Shown: positions 1 through 7,188 of the stretch, one piece after another
How the letters are laid out: the number at the start of each line of letters is the position of its first letter
How positions within the stretch are numbered: position 1 is the stretch's first letter
Assembly: GCA_910586445.1 (NCBI GenBank)
Contig: CAJUHV010000004.1
Location: 16,201 to 80,200, forward strand
Origin: an uncultured Eubacterium sp.
GTDB lineage: Bacteria > Bacillota > Clostridia > Lachnospirales > Lachnospiraceae
Reading direction: 5' to 3'
Length of the DNA: 64,000 nt
The notes under the pieces: model-generated
What the model saw: the letters and a program-made list of their open reading frames with translations, nothing else
What the model was told of the DNA's origin: nothing
The model's database searches: none
Program-made: the position numbers and the translations under genes

Positions 1-632
1 TTCCTGCCATACAAATCAACACCATACAAAGTTGTTTCCTGTGCCACCAGAATCAGTTCTTTTACGCCTGCTGCCGCAAGCTGTGCTGCCTGTGAAAGCA
101 GCTCCTCCATCGGCACGCTTCTGTATGCGCCCCGGATCGCTGGTATAATGCAGTAGGTACAGTGCTTGCTGCAGCCTTCTGCTATTTTTAAATATGCGAA
201 ATGTCCCCCGGTTGTAATTGAGCGCCTGCTTTTTACGCTGGGAAGTCCTTCTAATGTATGAAAATTTTCATACTTGCTGCCGTCTAATACAGTATGCAGA
301 GCATGAGCGATATCATCATAAGAATTTGTGCCTAATACCGCATCTACTTCTGGAATTTCTTCGCGGATTTCCTTCTGGTAACGCTGCGCGAGGCATCCTG
401 TAACAAGCAGTGCCCTGCAGATGCCGTTCTTTTTATATTCTGCCATTTCCAGTATTGTATTTACGCTCTCTTCTTTTGCATCATTGATAAAACAGCACGT
501 ATTTACAATAATAATATCTGCTGCTGATTCATCGTCTGTCATTGTGATCCCTTCTTCCAGCAGCGTACCGATCATAAATTCAGAATCTACCAGATTTTTA
601 TCACATCCCAGTGATACAAAAAATAATTTCAT
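1..632 (-). CDS. rimO: Ribosomal protein S12 methylthiotransferase RimO (3' part outside window)
   Basis: Translating the minus strand from the ATG at 632 gives an open frame that runs off the left edge, about 210 residues. It starts MKLFFVSLGCDKN and has the UPF0004 cysteines C10, C46 (NTC) and C80 (TGC), then the radical-SAM cluster CSKHCTYC at about residues 154-161. RimO adds a methylthio group to an aspartate of ribosomal protein S12 using two Fe-S clusters; that is family knowledge. The start is supported by an AAAGGGG ribosome site about 10 bases upstream. The gene follows rpoZ, with a terminator hairpin (653-678) between them, so it is either read by leakage through that terminator or from its own promoter. 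RimO rather than MiaB is favoured by the N-terminal sequence and by a separate clear MiaB elsewhere in the window. Confidence 0.93.
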   Translation of the reverse strand, partial: MKLFFVSLGCDKNLVDSEFMIGTLLEEGITMTDDESAADIIIVNTCCFINDAKEESVNTILEMAEYKKNGICRALLVTGCLAQRYQKEIREEIPEVDAVLGTNSYDDIAHALHTVLDGSKYENFHTLEGLPSVKSRRSITTGGHFAYLKIAEGCSKHCTYCIIPAIRGAYRSVPMEELLSQAAQLAAAGVKELILVAQETTLYGVDLYGR

Positions 633-652
633 CGTTTTGTTTCCCCTTTGTT

Positions 653-678
653 AAAAAAGGTTGTGCGATAGCACAACC
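653..678 (-). terminator. Rho-independent terminator after rpoZ
   Basis: On the minus strand an 8-bp perfect stem, GGTTGTGC/GCACAACC with a TATC loop, is followed directly by six T. It lies six bases past the rpoZ stop and only about 20 bases before the rimO start, so it should reduce read-through into rimO. Confidence 0.85.
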
Positions 679-683
679 TCTGC

Positions 684-959
684 TCAGATTTCTGAATGCT
701 CCTGCGTAATTTCGGCGTCTGGATCGTCATCGCCGACAATTTTTACCTTACCCTCGTACAGTTCCTGAACAGCTACTGATAACGGCTTTTTCCCTGCTGC
801 TTTTGGCACCATAGCCTCATAACCGCCGATAATCTGCCTTGCGCGTTTTGCAGTAGCAATTACGATCGAATAACGGCTGTTTACGACTGGTTCTTCTCCA
901 ATCTCTGTCTGGTCGCTGTTAACAACCTGCATTAATTCTACATAAGATGGATGTATCAT
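684..959 (-). CDS. rpoZ: DNA-directed RNA polymerase subunit omega
   Basis: The 91-residue product starts MIHPSYVELMQ and carries the omega features SRYSIVIATAKRARQI at about residues 29-44, then an acidic tail. Omega helps assemble and stabilise RNA polymerase by holding the beta-prime subunit. I chose the ATG at 959, 11 bases after AAAGGAG; a longer reading from 995 only adds residues unlike omega. A TATAAT-like box at 1004-1009 could be an internal promoter, but its -35 is poor. The gene sits 78 bases after remA. In related genomes a guanylate kinase gene usually lies between them; none fits here. Confidence 0.92.
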   Translation of the reverse strand: MIHPSYVELMQVVNSDQTEIGEEPVVNSRYSIVIATAKRARQIIGGYEAMVPKAAGKKPLSVAVQELYEGKVKIVGDDDPDAEITQEHSEI

Positions 960-1037
960 ATATGATTGTCTCCTTTCAAAACCGCAATATATCAAAAACT
1001 TTTATTATAACAATAGAATCAATTCTTTTATAAACCA

Positions 1038-1298
1038 TTAATTCAGGTCTTCCTCCCGGTCGTCTATGCCGAACCTGCCTGCCAGCGTATCCGGCTGCAG
1101 TGCCGAGATTATGACCATATTGTTTATTGTAAAAATCACGCCTCTTGTACGACGCCCCTGTGTCGCATCGATCAGGCGGTTCTCTTCTTTTGCCCGCTGG
1201 ATCTGCCTTTTGGCCGGCGCTGAATCCGGTGTTATAATACAGAGGATCTTATCCGTATTGACGACATTTCCAAACCCGATATTCATTAACTTTGACAC
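1038..1298 (-). CDS. remA: RemA/DUF370 extracellular matrix regulator
   Basis: The 86-residue protein has the DUF370 pattern: N-terminal MNIGFGNVVN followed by a basic core with RRTRGVIFT and SALQPDTLAGRF near the end. In Bacillus RemA is a ring-forming DNA-binding activator of biofilm matrix and osmoprotection genes. The start is a GTG at 1298 with AGGAAA about 8 bases upstream; an in-frame ATG four codons later is possible. It is co-directional with yicC (52 bases downstream of its stop) and rpoZ. Presence of a matrix regulator is interesting given the large glycan operon further along, but a link is only inference. Confidence 0.9.
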   Translation of the reverse strand: MSKLMNIGFGNVVNTDKILCIITPDSAPAKRQIQRAKEENRLIDATQGRRTRGVIFTINNMVIISALQPDTLAGRFGIDDREEDLN

Positions 1299-1350
1299 GA
1301 TGCTGTTTCCTGTTCCGCATTTTATTTTATTTAATCAGACTTGTATTACG

Positions 1351-2229
1351 CTACTCTATGTTCTGGATCTGCTCACGCACTTTTTCGATCGACGTCTTTA
1401 ATTCGATTCCAGTGTCAGAGACTGCGAGATCGCTTGATTTCGATAAAATTGTGTTCGCTTCACGGTTCATCTCCTGTGCGATAAAGTCAAGCTTTCTGCC
1501 TATGCTGCCTCCAACAGCCAGCTCTTTTTTCACTGCTTCGATATGGCTGCGCAGACGCACAAGCTCTTCGTCAACACAGATTTTATCTGCAAAAATCGTA
1601 ACCTCCGCTGCAATCCGGCTGTCATCAAGCTGCTTGTCTTCTAACAGCTCCCTGACTTTCGCTTTCAGCTTTTCACGATACTGCGCAATGATCTGCGGGG
1701 ATTGTGTTTCTATAAATACGACGCCCGCAAGCATTTCGTCGAGCTTGGACATCAGGTCATTTTTTAGATTTTCCCCTTCCTTTGTACGGGATTCTACGAA
1801 CTGTACCGCTGCGCCGTGTACGGCTTCTTCCAATATTTCTTTTAGTTCTGTCTCATCGGCATCCTGCTCTTCCATAACAAATACGTCTGGAAACCTAGCC
1901 AGAACGCTGGCGCTGACATCATCATGCAGATGGAATGTCTCTGCCATACGGCGCATATATTTCAAATATTCTCCGGCAAGCGCTTCATTATACTGAAGTG
2001 CGCTGGTCGTCTCCGAGAAATCTTCGTATGTGACGAAAACATCTACTTTTCCTCTATGAATGTATTCTTTTAAGATCGTGCGGATTGCACTCTCAAAATT
2101 GCTCAGCTTTTTTGGTATTTTGATATTAATGTCCAGATATCTATGATTGACAGCTTTCATCTCGACTGCAATTTTCATCTTGTCCCTGACAGCCTCATAT
2201 CTGCCAAAACCTGTCATGCTATTGATCAT
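1351..2229 (-). CDS. YicC family endoribonuclease-like protein
   Basis: This 292-residue protein begins MINSMTGFGRYE, the classic YicC N-terminus, and ends with the DUF1732 C-terminal pattern (KLDFIAQEMNREANTI, then SSDLAV). YicC proteins have been reported as endoribonucleases that act on small RNA; that is family knowledge. The ATG at 2229 is preceded by GGAGG at 8 bases; an upstream TTG start would overlap this ribosome site and is less likely. A small inverted repeat (AACCGG, 5 bases, CCGGTT; 2243-2259) lies just before the ribosome site in the leader and could form a hairpin there. First gene of the yicC-remA-rpoZ-rimO operon. Confidence 0.93.
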   Translation of the reverse strand: MINSMTGFGRYEAVRDKMKIAVEMKAVNHRYLDINIKIPKKLSNFESAIRTILKEYIHRGKVDVFVTYEDFSETTSALQYNEALAGEYLKYMRRMAETFHLHDDVSASVLARFPDVFVMEEQDADETELKEILEEAVHGAAVQFVESRTKEGENLKNDLMSKLDEMLAGVVFIETQSPQIIAQYREKLKAKVRELLEDKQLDDSRIAAEVTIFADKICVDEELVRLRSHIEAVKKELAVGGSIGRKLDFIAQEMNREANTILSKSSDLAVSDTGIELKTSIEKVREQIQNIE

Positions 2230-2298
2230 AATAAAATCCTCCAACCGGTTTTTCCGGTTATCTATCCCCGTACCTATGCATAATGCACAGATATACTT

Positions 2299-2327
2299 AT
2301 TATAGACATTTGGAGGTTATTAGTCAA
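2299..2327 (-). promoter_or_regulatory. Sigma-A promoter of yicC operon
   Basis: On the minus strand TTGACT, a 17-base spacer and TATAAT form a near-perfect vegetative promoter. Transcription would start near 2292 and give a leader of roughly 60 bases before yicC. Confidence 0.88.
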
Positions 2328-2373
2328 TTTCTTTCTTTGAAATTTTTTCATATTTTAACACCTGCTGCAGCCT

Positions 2374-4110
2374 TCAGTCACTTACCAGCTCTATTCCAGA
2401 AATATCCGGGTGGATTGCCATCGAATAATTGGTATAATAAACAACAAATCCCGGCGCGGAACCATTTGGTTTTTTCACATTTTTACGCTGCAGATAATCA
2501 ATTTCAATCTTTTCTGCCTCCCTGCCCTGTGAATAGTAGCCTGCCAGCATGGCAGCTTCTTCAAATGTACGGTCGGGCAGTTCTTCTCCATTCGTCTTTA
2601 CAATGACATGGGAGCCTGGAATCTTTTTTGCATGAAACCACCAGTCGCCTCCGTTTGCCAGCTTAAATGTGATTTCTTCATTCTGATAGTTGTTCTTTCC
2701 TATATATATATCAAATCCGTCAGATGAGCGGTAGTGAAACGGCCTGCTTTTTACCTTCTGCTTTTTCTCATGCCCCCTGCGGCGGATATAGCCGTATTCG
2801 GTCAGTTCTTCCTTGATCTGGACTAAATCGTCTTCATTCAGCGCAATGTCAAGCGAAGTTGCAATCGACTCCAGATGCTCGATCTCAGCCTTTGTTTCTA
2901 CGATCAGTTCTGACAGCGCTTCGTTTGTGCGCTTGAGCTTGCTGTATTTTTCAAAATATTTTTTTGCATTTTCTTTTGGCGAAAGCTGTGTATCCAGAGG
3001 AATTTTTATCATTTCATTTGTATAGTAATTTAACGCCTCCAGTGTTTTTGCGCCTTCTTCCAGACTGTATCCATAAGTATTGATCAGCTCGCCATATACT
3101 TTATACTTATCCCGTTTTTCGGTATCCTGGAGCTGTTTTAACTGGAGCTGGTATTTTTTGTGGTTCCGCTCTAATGCGGTAGACACGATCTTTCTTAAAT
3201 CCACAGATTTCTGCCGTATGCGGGTATACGTATCACGCGCAGCATAAAAGTGCTCCAAAACCGCTGAAACAGAATCCTCTTCCTCGCATTCCAGATGACC
3301 ATACTGTGTCAGGCGTACGGAGGAAAATTCCAGCGGCCTGCGGTTTTCCAATACAATATTCGGCGTGAATTTTTCTTCCCGGATATCCTGCATCATCCAT
3401 ATAAAATGATTGCCCAGATGCAGCTTCTCCTCTTCGTTTAGGCTGGCAGCAGGCGCATCGGCATCGATTCCGGCGCGGTAACAGATTTCATTTGCCGTAC
3501 ATGGGCTGATGCCGGTATAAGAGGTATATATCGCTTTTGCGGCAGATACCGGCTTTGCAAGCGCCTTTTCAAGAAATTCCGACAGCTCTGCCATAAGCGG
3601 ATTGTGCTTTCCCTGAGACGGGATAAAATAGTCCCTGCCCGGCAGCACCTCACGAACAGAGCTGACCTGTGCTGGTACATGCTTGATGCTGTCGATAATC
3701 ATTTTGTTTTCATCTGTAAAAATTAAATTACTGTGCTTTCCCATCAGCTCTATGGTCAGTGTTTTCTGTCTGACATCACCCAGATCATCCAGATGCTCAA
3801 TCTCAAAATGTATAATACGCTCCATATCCGGCTGCCAGATTCTGACAATACGTCCATTCGAAATATGCTTGCGCAGCAGCATACAGAAATTTGGCGCTGT
3901 CAATGGACTCGGCTTATTTTTTTCGGTCAGATAAATAAGCGGCAGCGAAGCGCTTGCTGATAAAAACAGGCGCTTCTGCCCGCATGATCCCTTTAAGGTC
4001 AAAAGCAGCGCATCTTTTTCCGGCTGCGCGATTTTAGAAATACGAGCATTTGCAATCGTATGATTCAATTCTGAAACTAAGCTCGCAATTACCACTCCAT
4101 CAAATGCCAT
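2374..4110 (-). CDS. rqcH: Rqc2/RqcH NFACT ribosome quality control protein
   Basis: The 578-residue product starts MAFDGVVIASLVSEL, the NFACT-N motif, continues with a long helical coiled-coil middle (about residues 260-430), and ends with an NFACT-R domain (DGFDIYIGKNN and GGDWWFHAKKIPGSH). Bacterial RqcH binds obstructed 50S subunits and recruits alanyl-tRNA to add C-terminal alanine tails that mark stalled chains for degradation. Older annotation calls it fibronectin-binding protein FbpA. The start is set by AGGAGG just upstream of tandem ATG codons at 4113 and 4110; the longer frame to 4197 is unsupported. It appears to be monocistronic with its own promoter. Confidence 0.93.
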   Translation of the reverse strand: MAFDGVVIASLVSELNHTIANARISKIAQPEKDALLLTLKGSCGQKRLFLSASASLPLIYLTEKNKPSPLTAPNFCMLLRKHISNGRIVRIWQPDMERIIHFEIEHLDDLGDVRQKTLTIELMGKHSNLIFTDENKMIIDSIKHVPAQVSSVREVLPGRDYFIPSQGKHNPLMAELSEFLEKALAKPVSAAKAIYTSYTGISPCTANEICYRAGIDADAPAASLNEEEKLHLGNHFIWMMQDIREEKFTPNIVLENRRPLEFSSVRLTQYGHLECEEEDSVSAVLEHFYAARDTYTRIRQKSVDLRKIVSTALERNHKKYQLQLKQLQDTEKRDKYKVYGELINTYGYSLEEGAKTLEALNYYTNEMIKIPLDTQLSPKENAKKYFEKYSKLKRTNEALSELIVETKAEIEHLESIATSLDIALNEDDLVQIKEELTEYGYIRRRGHEKKQKVKSRPFHYRSSDGFDIYIGKNNYQNEEITFKLANGGDWWFHAKKIPGSHVIVKTNGEELPDRTFEEAAMLAGYYSQGREAEKIEIDYLQRKNVKKPNGSAPGFVVYYTNYSMAIHPDISGIELVSD

Positions 4111-4201
4111 CATAACCTCCTGTCTGTAGTTGGTAAAGCAGTATCTTTTTTTCAAAGCTGTCCGGCTCATCAGACAACAGCTGCAGACACCTTCCAACGG
4201 A

Positions 4202-4230
4202 ATTGTAACGTATATGGTCTTTTACTGCAA
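4202..4230 (-). promoter_or_regulatory. Sigma-A promoter of rqcH
   Basis: Minus-strand TTGCAG, 17 bases, TACAAT. The start would be near 4195, giving an ~85-base leader to the rqcH ribosome site. Confidence 0.8.
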
Positions 4231-4331
4231 GTACTTTCCGAAATTTTCTTTTATGGATTGTGCCTGTTCCATATTTTTCCTCTATTTACATTTATCACAT
4301 GCTTAAAAAGCCGGAATGCGGACATAATAGC

Positions 4332-4356
4332 TTTGTAAACAAAAAACGTTTACAAA
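4332..4356 (+). promoter_or_regulatory. Inverted repeat in spore-protein leader or operator
   Basis: A perfect 9-bp inverted repeat, TTTGTAAAC/GTTTACAAA, with a 7-base A-rich loop sits between a CATAATA box (4323-4329, which resembles a forespore sigma -10) and the ribosome site of the spore-protein gene. It may be an operator or a 5' mRNA hairpin. I could not find a convincing -35 at the right spacing. Confidence 0.45.
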
Positions 4357-4386
4357 CACCACTCAAGATAAAGGAGGCAATTAACT

Positions 4387-4593
4387 ATGAGTAATCATTC
4401 TAATCAGAACGCAGTACCAGAAGCAAAGGGAGCATTAAACCGTTTCAAATTCGAGGTCGCAGACGAACTCGGCGTGCCGTTAAAGGAAGGCTACAACGGT
4501 GACCTGACTTCCCGCCAGAACGGTTCCGTGGGTGGTTATATGGTGAAAAAGATGATTGAAGCCCAGGAAAAACAGATGGCAGGCGATGAATAA
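4387..4593 (+). CDS. Alpha/beta-type small acid-soluble spore protein
   Basis: The 68-residue protein has the two SASP signatures: a germination-protease-type region KFEVADELGVPLKEGYNG and the C-terminal LTSRQNGSVGGYMVKKMIE. Such proteins coat spore DNA and protect it from UV and heat, and are degraded to amino acids at germination. AAAGGAGG lies 9 bases before the ATG. Expected regulation is by forespore sigma factors; a CATAATA box at 4323-4329 is compatible but the -35 is unclear. This is the clearest sign that the organism forms endospores. It is one of the few plus-strand genes and stands alone. Confidence 0.95.
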   Translation: MSNHSNQNAVPEAKGALNRFKFEVADELGVPLKEGYNGDLTSRQNGSVGGYMVKKMIEAQEKQMAGDE

Positions 4594-4618
4594 TCAGGCG
4601 GCTGTCAGATCAGTGAAA

Positions 4619-4678
4619 AAGCTGCGCAGCTTGGCTGAGCGGTAGACAATAGAAAGATTCTGCACAGGCTTTCTATTG
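4619..4678 (+). other. Two hairpins in the 3' region of the spore-protein gene
   Basis: A 14-base palindrome AAGCTGCGCAGCTT (4619-4632) and a 10-bp perfect stem CAATAGAAAG/CTTTCTATTG (4647-4656 with 4669-4678) lie between the stop codon and the terminator. With the terminator they make three consecutive hairpins, so the message would end in an unusually structured 3' UTR. Confidence 0.55.
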
Positions 4679-4691
4679 GCAGGAATGAAAA

Positions 4692-4735
4692 AGGACTGAT
4701 GCGCTGAGAGAATTCTCGGTACACCAGTCCCTTTT
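4692..4735 (+). terminator. Terminator of the spore-protein gene
   Basis: GGACTG (4693-4698) pairs with CAGTCC (4725-4730), with an inner GAGA/TCTC stem, and is followed by CTTTTCTT. An A-rich flank on the other side lets it also serve the minus strand. Confidence 0.75.
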
Positions 4736-4752
4736 CTTATGTCTCCAATGAA

Positions 4753-5242
4753 TCAGACCACAGCTTCTACAATCTGTTTTTCTCCAATCTGATCTGATTC
4801 ACCCCAGGCTGCGTTTTTTCATTAAAATTATAGCTGATCATATATCCTTTTTTCAGATGATAATAGTCCAGATATTCTGCCGGCTTTATGCCGCACTGTC
4901 TGCTTTTCCATTCCTGCATCTGTACCAGAACCTGCGGCGGAATGTTTTTAACAGGCTCTGTTTCTGAAGAATTTCCCGGACAAGTGCTTCTGAAAAAGAC
5001 TGCTCTGTCAAAAAATCATCGTAGCTTAATTTTTGAAAATCAAGGCTCAGCACTACATAATCACTGCTCAGATAACGCCCCAGTGCCCTTAATATCGTCG
5101 TCTTTCCATACTGGCGCGCCCGGCTGATTGTAAAGTAATCCCTGTTATGAACCATTGTCCTGATCGCTTTTAAACGGCTTTCAATATTTACCATATAATG
5201 CAGGTCTGGTTTACAGTCTCCATTTGTGTTAATTTTTTTCAT
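4753..5242 (-). pseudogene. Decayed AAA-ATPase-like protein (DUF1703/PD-(D/E)XK type)
   Basis: The N-terminal part (from the ATG at 5242) has the AAA_ATPase-like start and the P-loop region SRARQYGKTT, and stays open for about 118 codons to 4886. Past that, a different frame encodes what looks like the end of the same kind of protein (AEYLDYYHLKKGYMISYNF), and a second shift is needed to reach IVEAVV and the stop at 4753. So the middle of a ~550-residue protein is deleted and the rest is frameshifted twice. A ribosome site (AAGGGG) remains. It overlaps the intact ATPase gene upstream by 14 bases. Family assignment rests on recalled sequence patterns. Confidence 0.75.
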
Positions 5243-6449
5243 GCTGCACCCCTTCCAGTAAAAAATCAATCAGATTTTTATGAATGATCCCGTCTCTTTC
5301 GATTGCCATGGAATCCATTGATACGACATATTTGGGATAATTGTCACTGATTGAGTCATATGCGCCGAATTCCCGTTGGATAACGTGTTCATCCGACATA
5401 AGGTATGCAGCCTGTAAGTAAAATTTTTCTCTGTTTTTCTGTGCGATAAAATCTACCTCTCCCCGGTATGTCTTGCCGATATAGACCTGATATCCCCTCG
5501 CAATCAATTCATTGTAGCAGATCGTTTCTACGATATAGTTATATTCATCTTTTACACGGTTCTTTTTCATATGAAAAAATCCCAGATCACAGACATATGC
5601 TTTTTCTTCAAAAGAAAGTATCTTTTTACCGCGGATGTCATACCGGGGTATTTTATCGCAGATACACGCTTCTGTAATATAGCGGATATAATCATAGACG
5701 GTGGGCACTGATACTTTATGGTTTTCTTCTGCAAGTGCGCCTGCTATTTTGCTGCCGGACAAAGTCAATGAGGAATTGGCAATCAGATATTCCAGTACTT
5801 TTTCCAGTACTACCGGAGAGGCTACCTTATTGCGCATGATTATATCTTTTAAAACAACCGAATCGTATATGTTGGACAATACGACAGCCCTGCTTGCCTC
5901 GTCTCCTGCCTTGCAGACAAGCGGGAGTCCTCCCCAGTCCATATATTCAGCCAGAAGCTGGGTTTTTGTAAGCGTGCTTTTTTCCTGTTTTTTAAATTCT
6001 AAAAATTCCGCAAAGCAAAACGGCATAATCCGAAAAGATATTGTCCGGCCGCTTAAATGTGTCGCCAGTTCTCCTGACAGCAGCTTTGAATTAGAACCAG
6101 TTATAAAAATGCTGGCTTCATGCACAGCGCGGAAGGAATTGATTACAAGCTCAAATTTATCTACATTCTGAATTTCATCAAAAAAGAGATAATACCTGCC
6201 GTCATCACATAATTTCGCTTCTACATATTCATAAAACTTATCTGGATTATATAGATCATGGTATTTATAATCCTCAAAATTGATGTAAAGAATCCGGCTC
6301 TCATCCTGCATAGGGTCTTGTCTGATTTCTTCCATAATCTGCCTCATAAGCGTAGATTTTCCACATCTGCGTATGCCTGTCAGCACCTTGACCATTTCCG
6401 AATGATAAAATGGACGGATTCTCTGCAGGTATAATTCACGTTTTACCAT
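5229..6449 (-). CDS. AAA_14/DUF4143 family ATPase
   Basis: The 406-residue protein starts MVKRELYLQRIRPFYHS, has Walker A GIRRCGKST at about residues 26-34, Walker B YLFFDEIQ near residue 88, and the DUF4143 C-terminal region ending in the nuclease-like pattern GEVDFIAQKN. Proteins of this family are abundant in gut Clostridia and Bacteroidetes; their role is unknown, and the restriction-enzyme-like C-terminus makes a DNA-related or defence role plausible. AGGAGG lies about 10 bases before the chosen ATG; the longer frame to 6539 has no ribosome site and contains the promoter. Directly downstream is the decayed relative at 4753-5242. Confidence 0.88.
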   Translation of the reverse strand: MVKRELYLQRIRPFYHSEMVKVLTGIRRCGKSTLMRQIMEEIRQDPMQDESRILYINFEDYKYHDLYNPDKFYEYVEAKLCDDGRYYLFFDEIQNVDKFELVINSFRAVHEASIFITGSNSKLLSGELATHLSGRTISFRIMPFCFAEFLEFKKQEKSTLTKTQLLAEYMDWGGLPLVCKAGDEASRAVVLSNIYDSVVLKDIIMRNKVASPVVLEKVLEYLIANSSLTLSGSKIAGALAEENHKVSVPTVYDYIRYITEACICDKIPRYDIRGKKILSFEEKAYVCDLGFFHMKKNRVKDEYNYIVETICYNELIARGYQVYIGKTYRGEVDFIAQKNREKFYLQAAYLMSDEHVIQREFGAYDSISDNYPKYVVSMDSMAIERDGIIHKNLIDFLLEGVQHEKN

Positions 6450-6510
6450 ATATGCCAGACCTCCTGTTATGAATGATCTTGTTGGTATTGCACGGTGCTT
6501 TGTTTTAAGA

Positions 6511-6539
6511 AGTATAACATAAATTTGTTTTTTCTTCAA
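6511..6539 (-). promoter_or_regulatory. Sigma-A promoter of the DUF4143 ATPase gene
   Basis: Minus-strand TTGAAG, 17 bases, TATACT. Its position inside the longer reading of the gene supports the start at 6449. Confidence 0.8.
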
Positions 6540-6581
6540 TGGAGTTAAATAGAATTTAAACTATGGTGTATTCTTCTCAAT

Positions 6582-6755
6582 ATTTAAATATATTTTATTC
6601 TATTGAACTTTTTGTAATAAATTTAAATGTATTTAATTCTATTATATATTTCAGAAAAGAATTAAATATCTTTTATTCTATTGCATATTTTATAGTAGAT
6701 TTAAATATATTTTATTTAATTGTATATTCAGCAATAGATTTAAATTTATTGTAAT
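6582..6755. repeat. 39-bp tandem repeat, four and a half copies, AT-rich
   Basis: Units begin at 6582, 6621, 6660 and 6699, with a partial unit from 6738. Each opens with ATTTAAAT or a variant and has TTTTATTCTATT in the middle. The exact 39-base period is divisible by three, so a plus-strand frame (6563-6754) stays open and reads as a 13-residue repeat rich in I, L, N, F and Y. No ribosome site precedes it, so I do not call it a gene. It occupies part of a 740-base AT-rich spacer (6450-7188); the stretch 6756-6951 shows nothing else. Confidence 0.85.
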
Positions 6756-6951
6756 TCATGCGATTTAGTATTATGAATGAATTTGATTTATTTTGCCTTA
6801 AATAGATTTTTAAATTCATTATATTCATTCACTAAACAATTTTGAATGAAATACATTTTATTTTATGTAATATAGTATATTCGATTTAAATATATTTAAA
6901 TCTATAATAATTATTAGGCTTCGTATGAAACATATTTAAATCAAAGAAGAT

Positions 6952-7050
6952 GGGGATGCCGCAGCAAAGACTGCATATACAAGATATCGATTTCATTCCA
7001 AATCGGATTCCGCAAGATCTTGTATATACTTTTCTTCGTGCGGCAGCCCC
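6952..7050. repeat. 99-base long imperfect inverted repeat
   Basis: The outer arms GGGGATGCCGCA and TGCGGCAGCCCC and the inner arms ATATACAAGAT and ATCTTGTATAT are complementary, separated by short unpaired stretches. On the minus strand it lies about 140 bases past recG and could form a long hairpin in a transcript. It has no T tract, so it is not a standard terminator; a miniature element or structured RNA is possible. Confidence 0.7.
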
Positions 7051-7061
7051 ATAGTTTTATT

Positions 7062-7166
7062 TTATATGTAATTGTCCTGCATGAAATTATTCTGCATGCC
7101 ATTGTTCTGTTTGTAATTTGTCTGTTTGTAATCTTTCTGTTTGTAACCTTTCTGTTTGTAATTGTG
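7062..7166. repeat. 15-bp tandem repeat, seven copies
   Basis: From 7077 six exact-length units follow one another (CTGCATGAAATTATT, CTGTTTGTAATTTGT and variants), with a diverged copy before them at 7062-7076. The last units are the most alike, so expansion at that end looks recent. The array ends 23 bases from the recG stop codon. Confidence 0.8.
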
Positions 7167-7188
7167 TACCTTAGTTACCCATACCGGT

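Noticed and set aside
4297..4329. Forespore sigma-G promoter before the spore-protein gene
   Set aside because: The -10 CATAATA is good, but the nearest -35 candidate (ACATG) is 21 bases away, too far.
6563..6754. Plus-strand 63-residue frame in the 39-bp array
   Set aside because: Open only because the repeat period is a multiple of three; no ribosome site or known similarity.
7077..7166. Hydrophobic plus-strand reading frame across the 15-bp array
   Set aside because: No ribosome site, and the sequence derives only from the repeats; treated as a spacer array.
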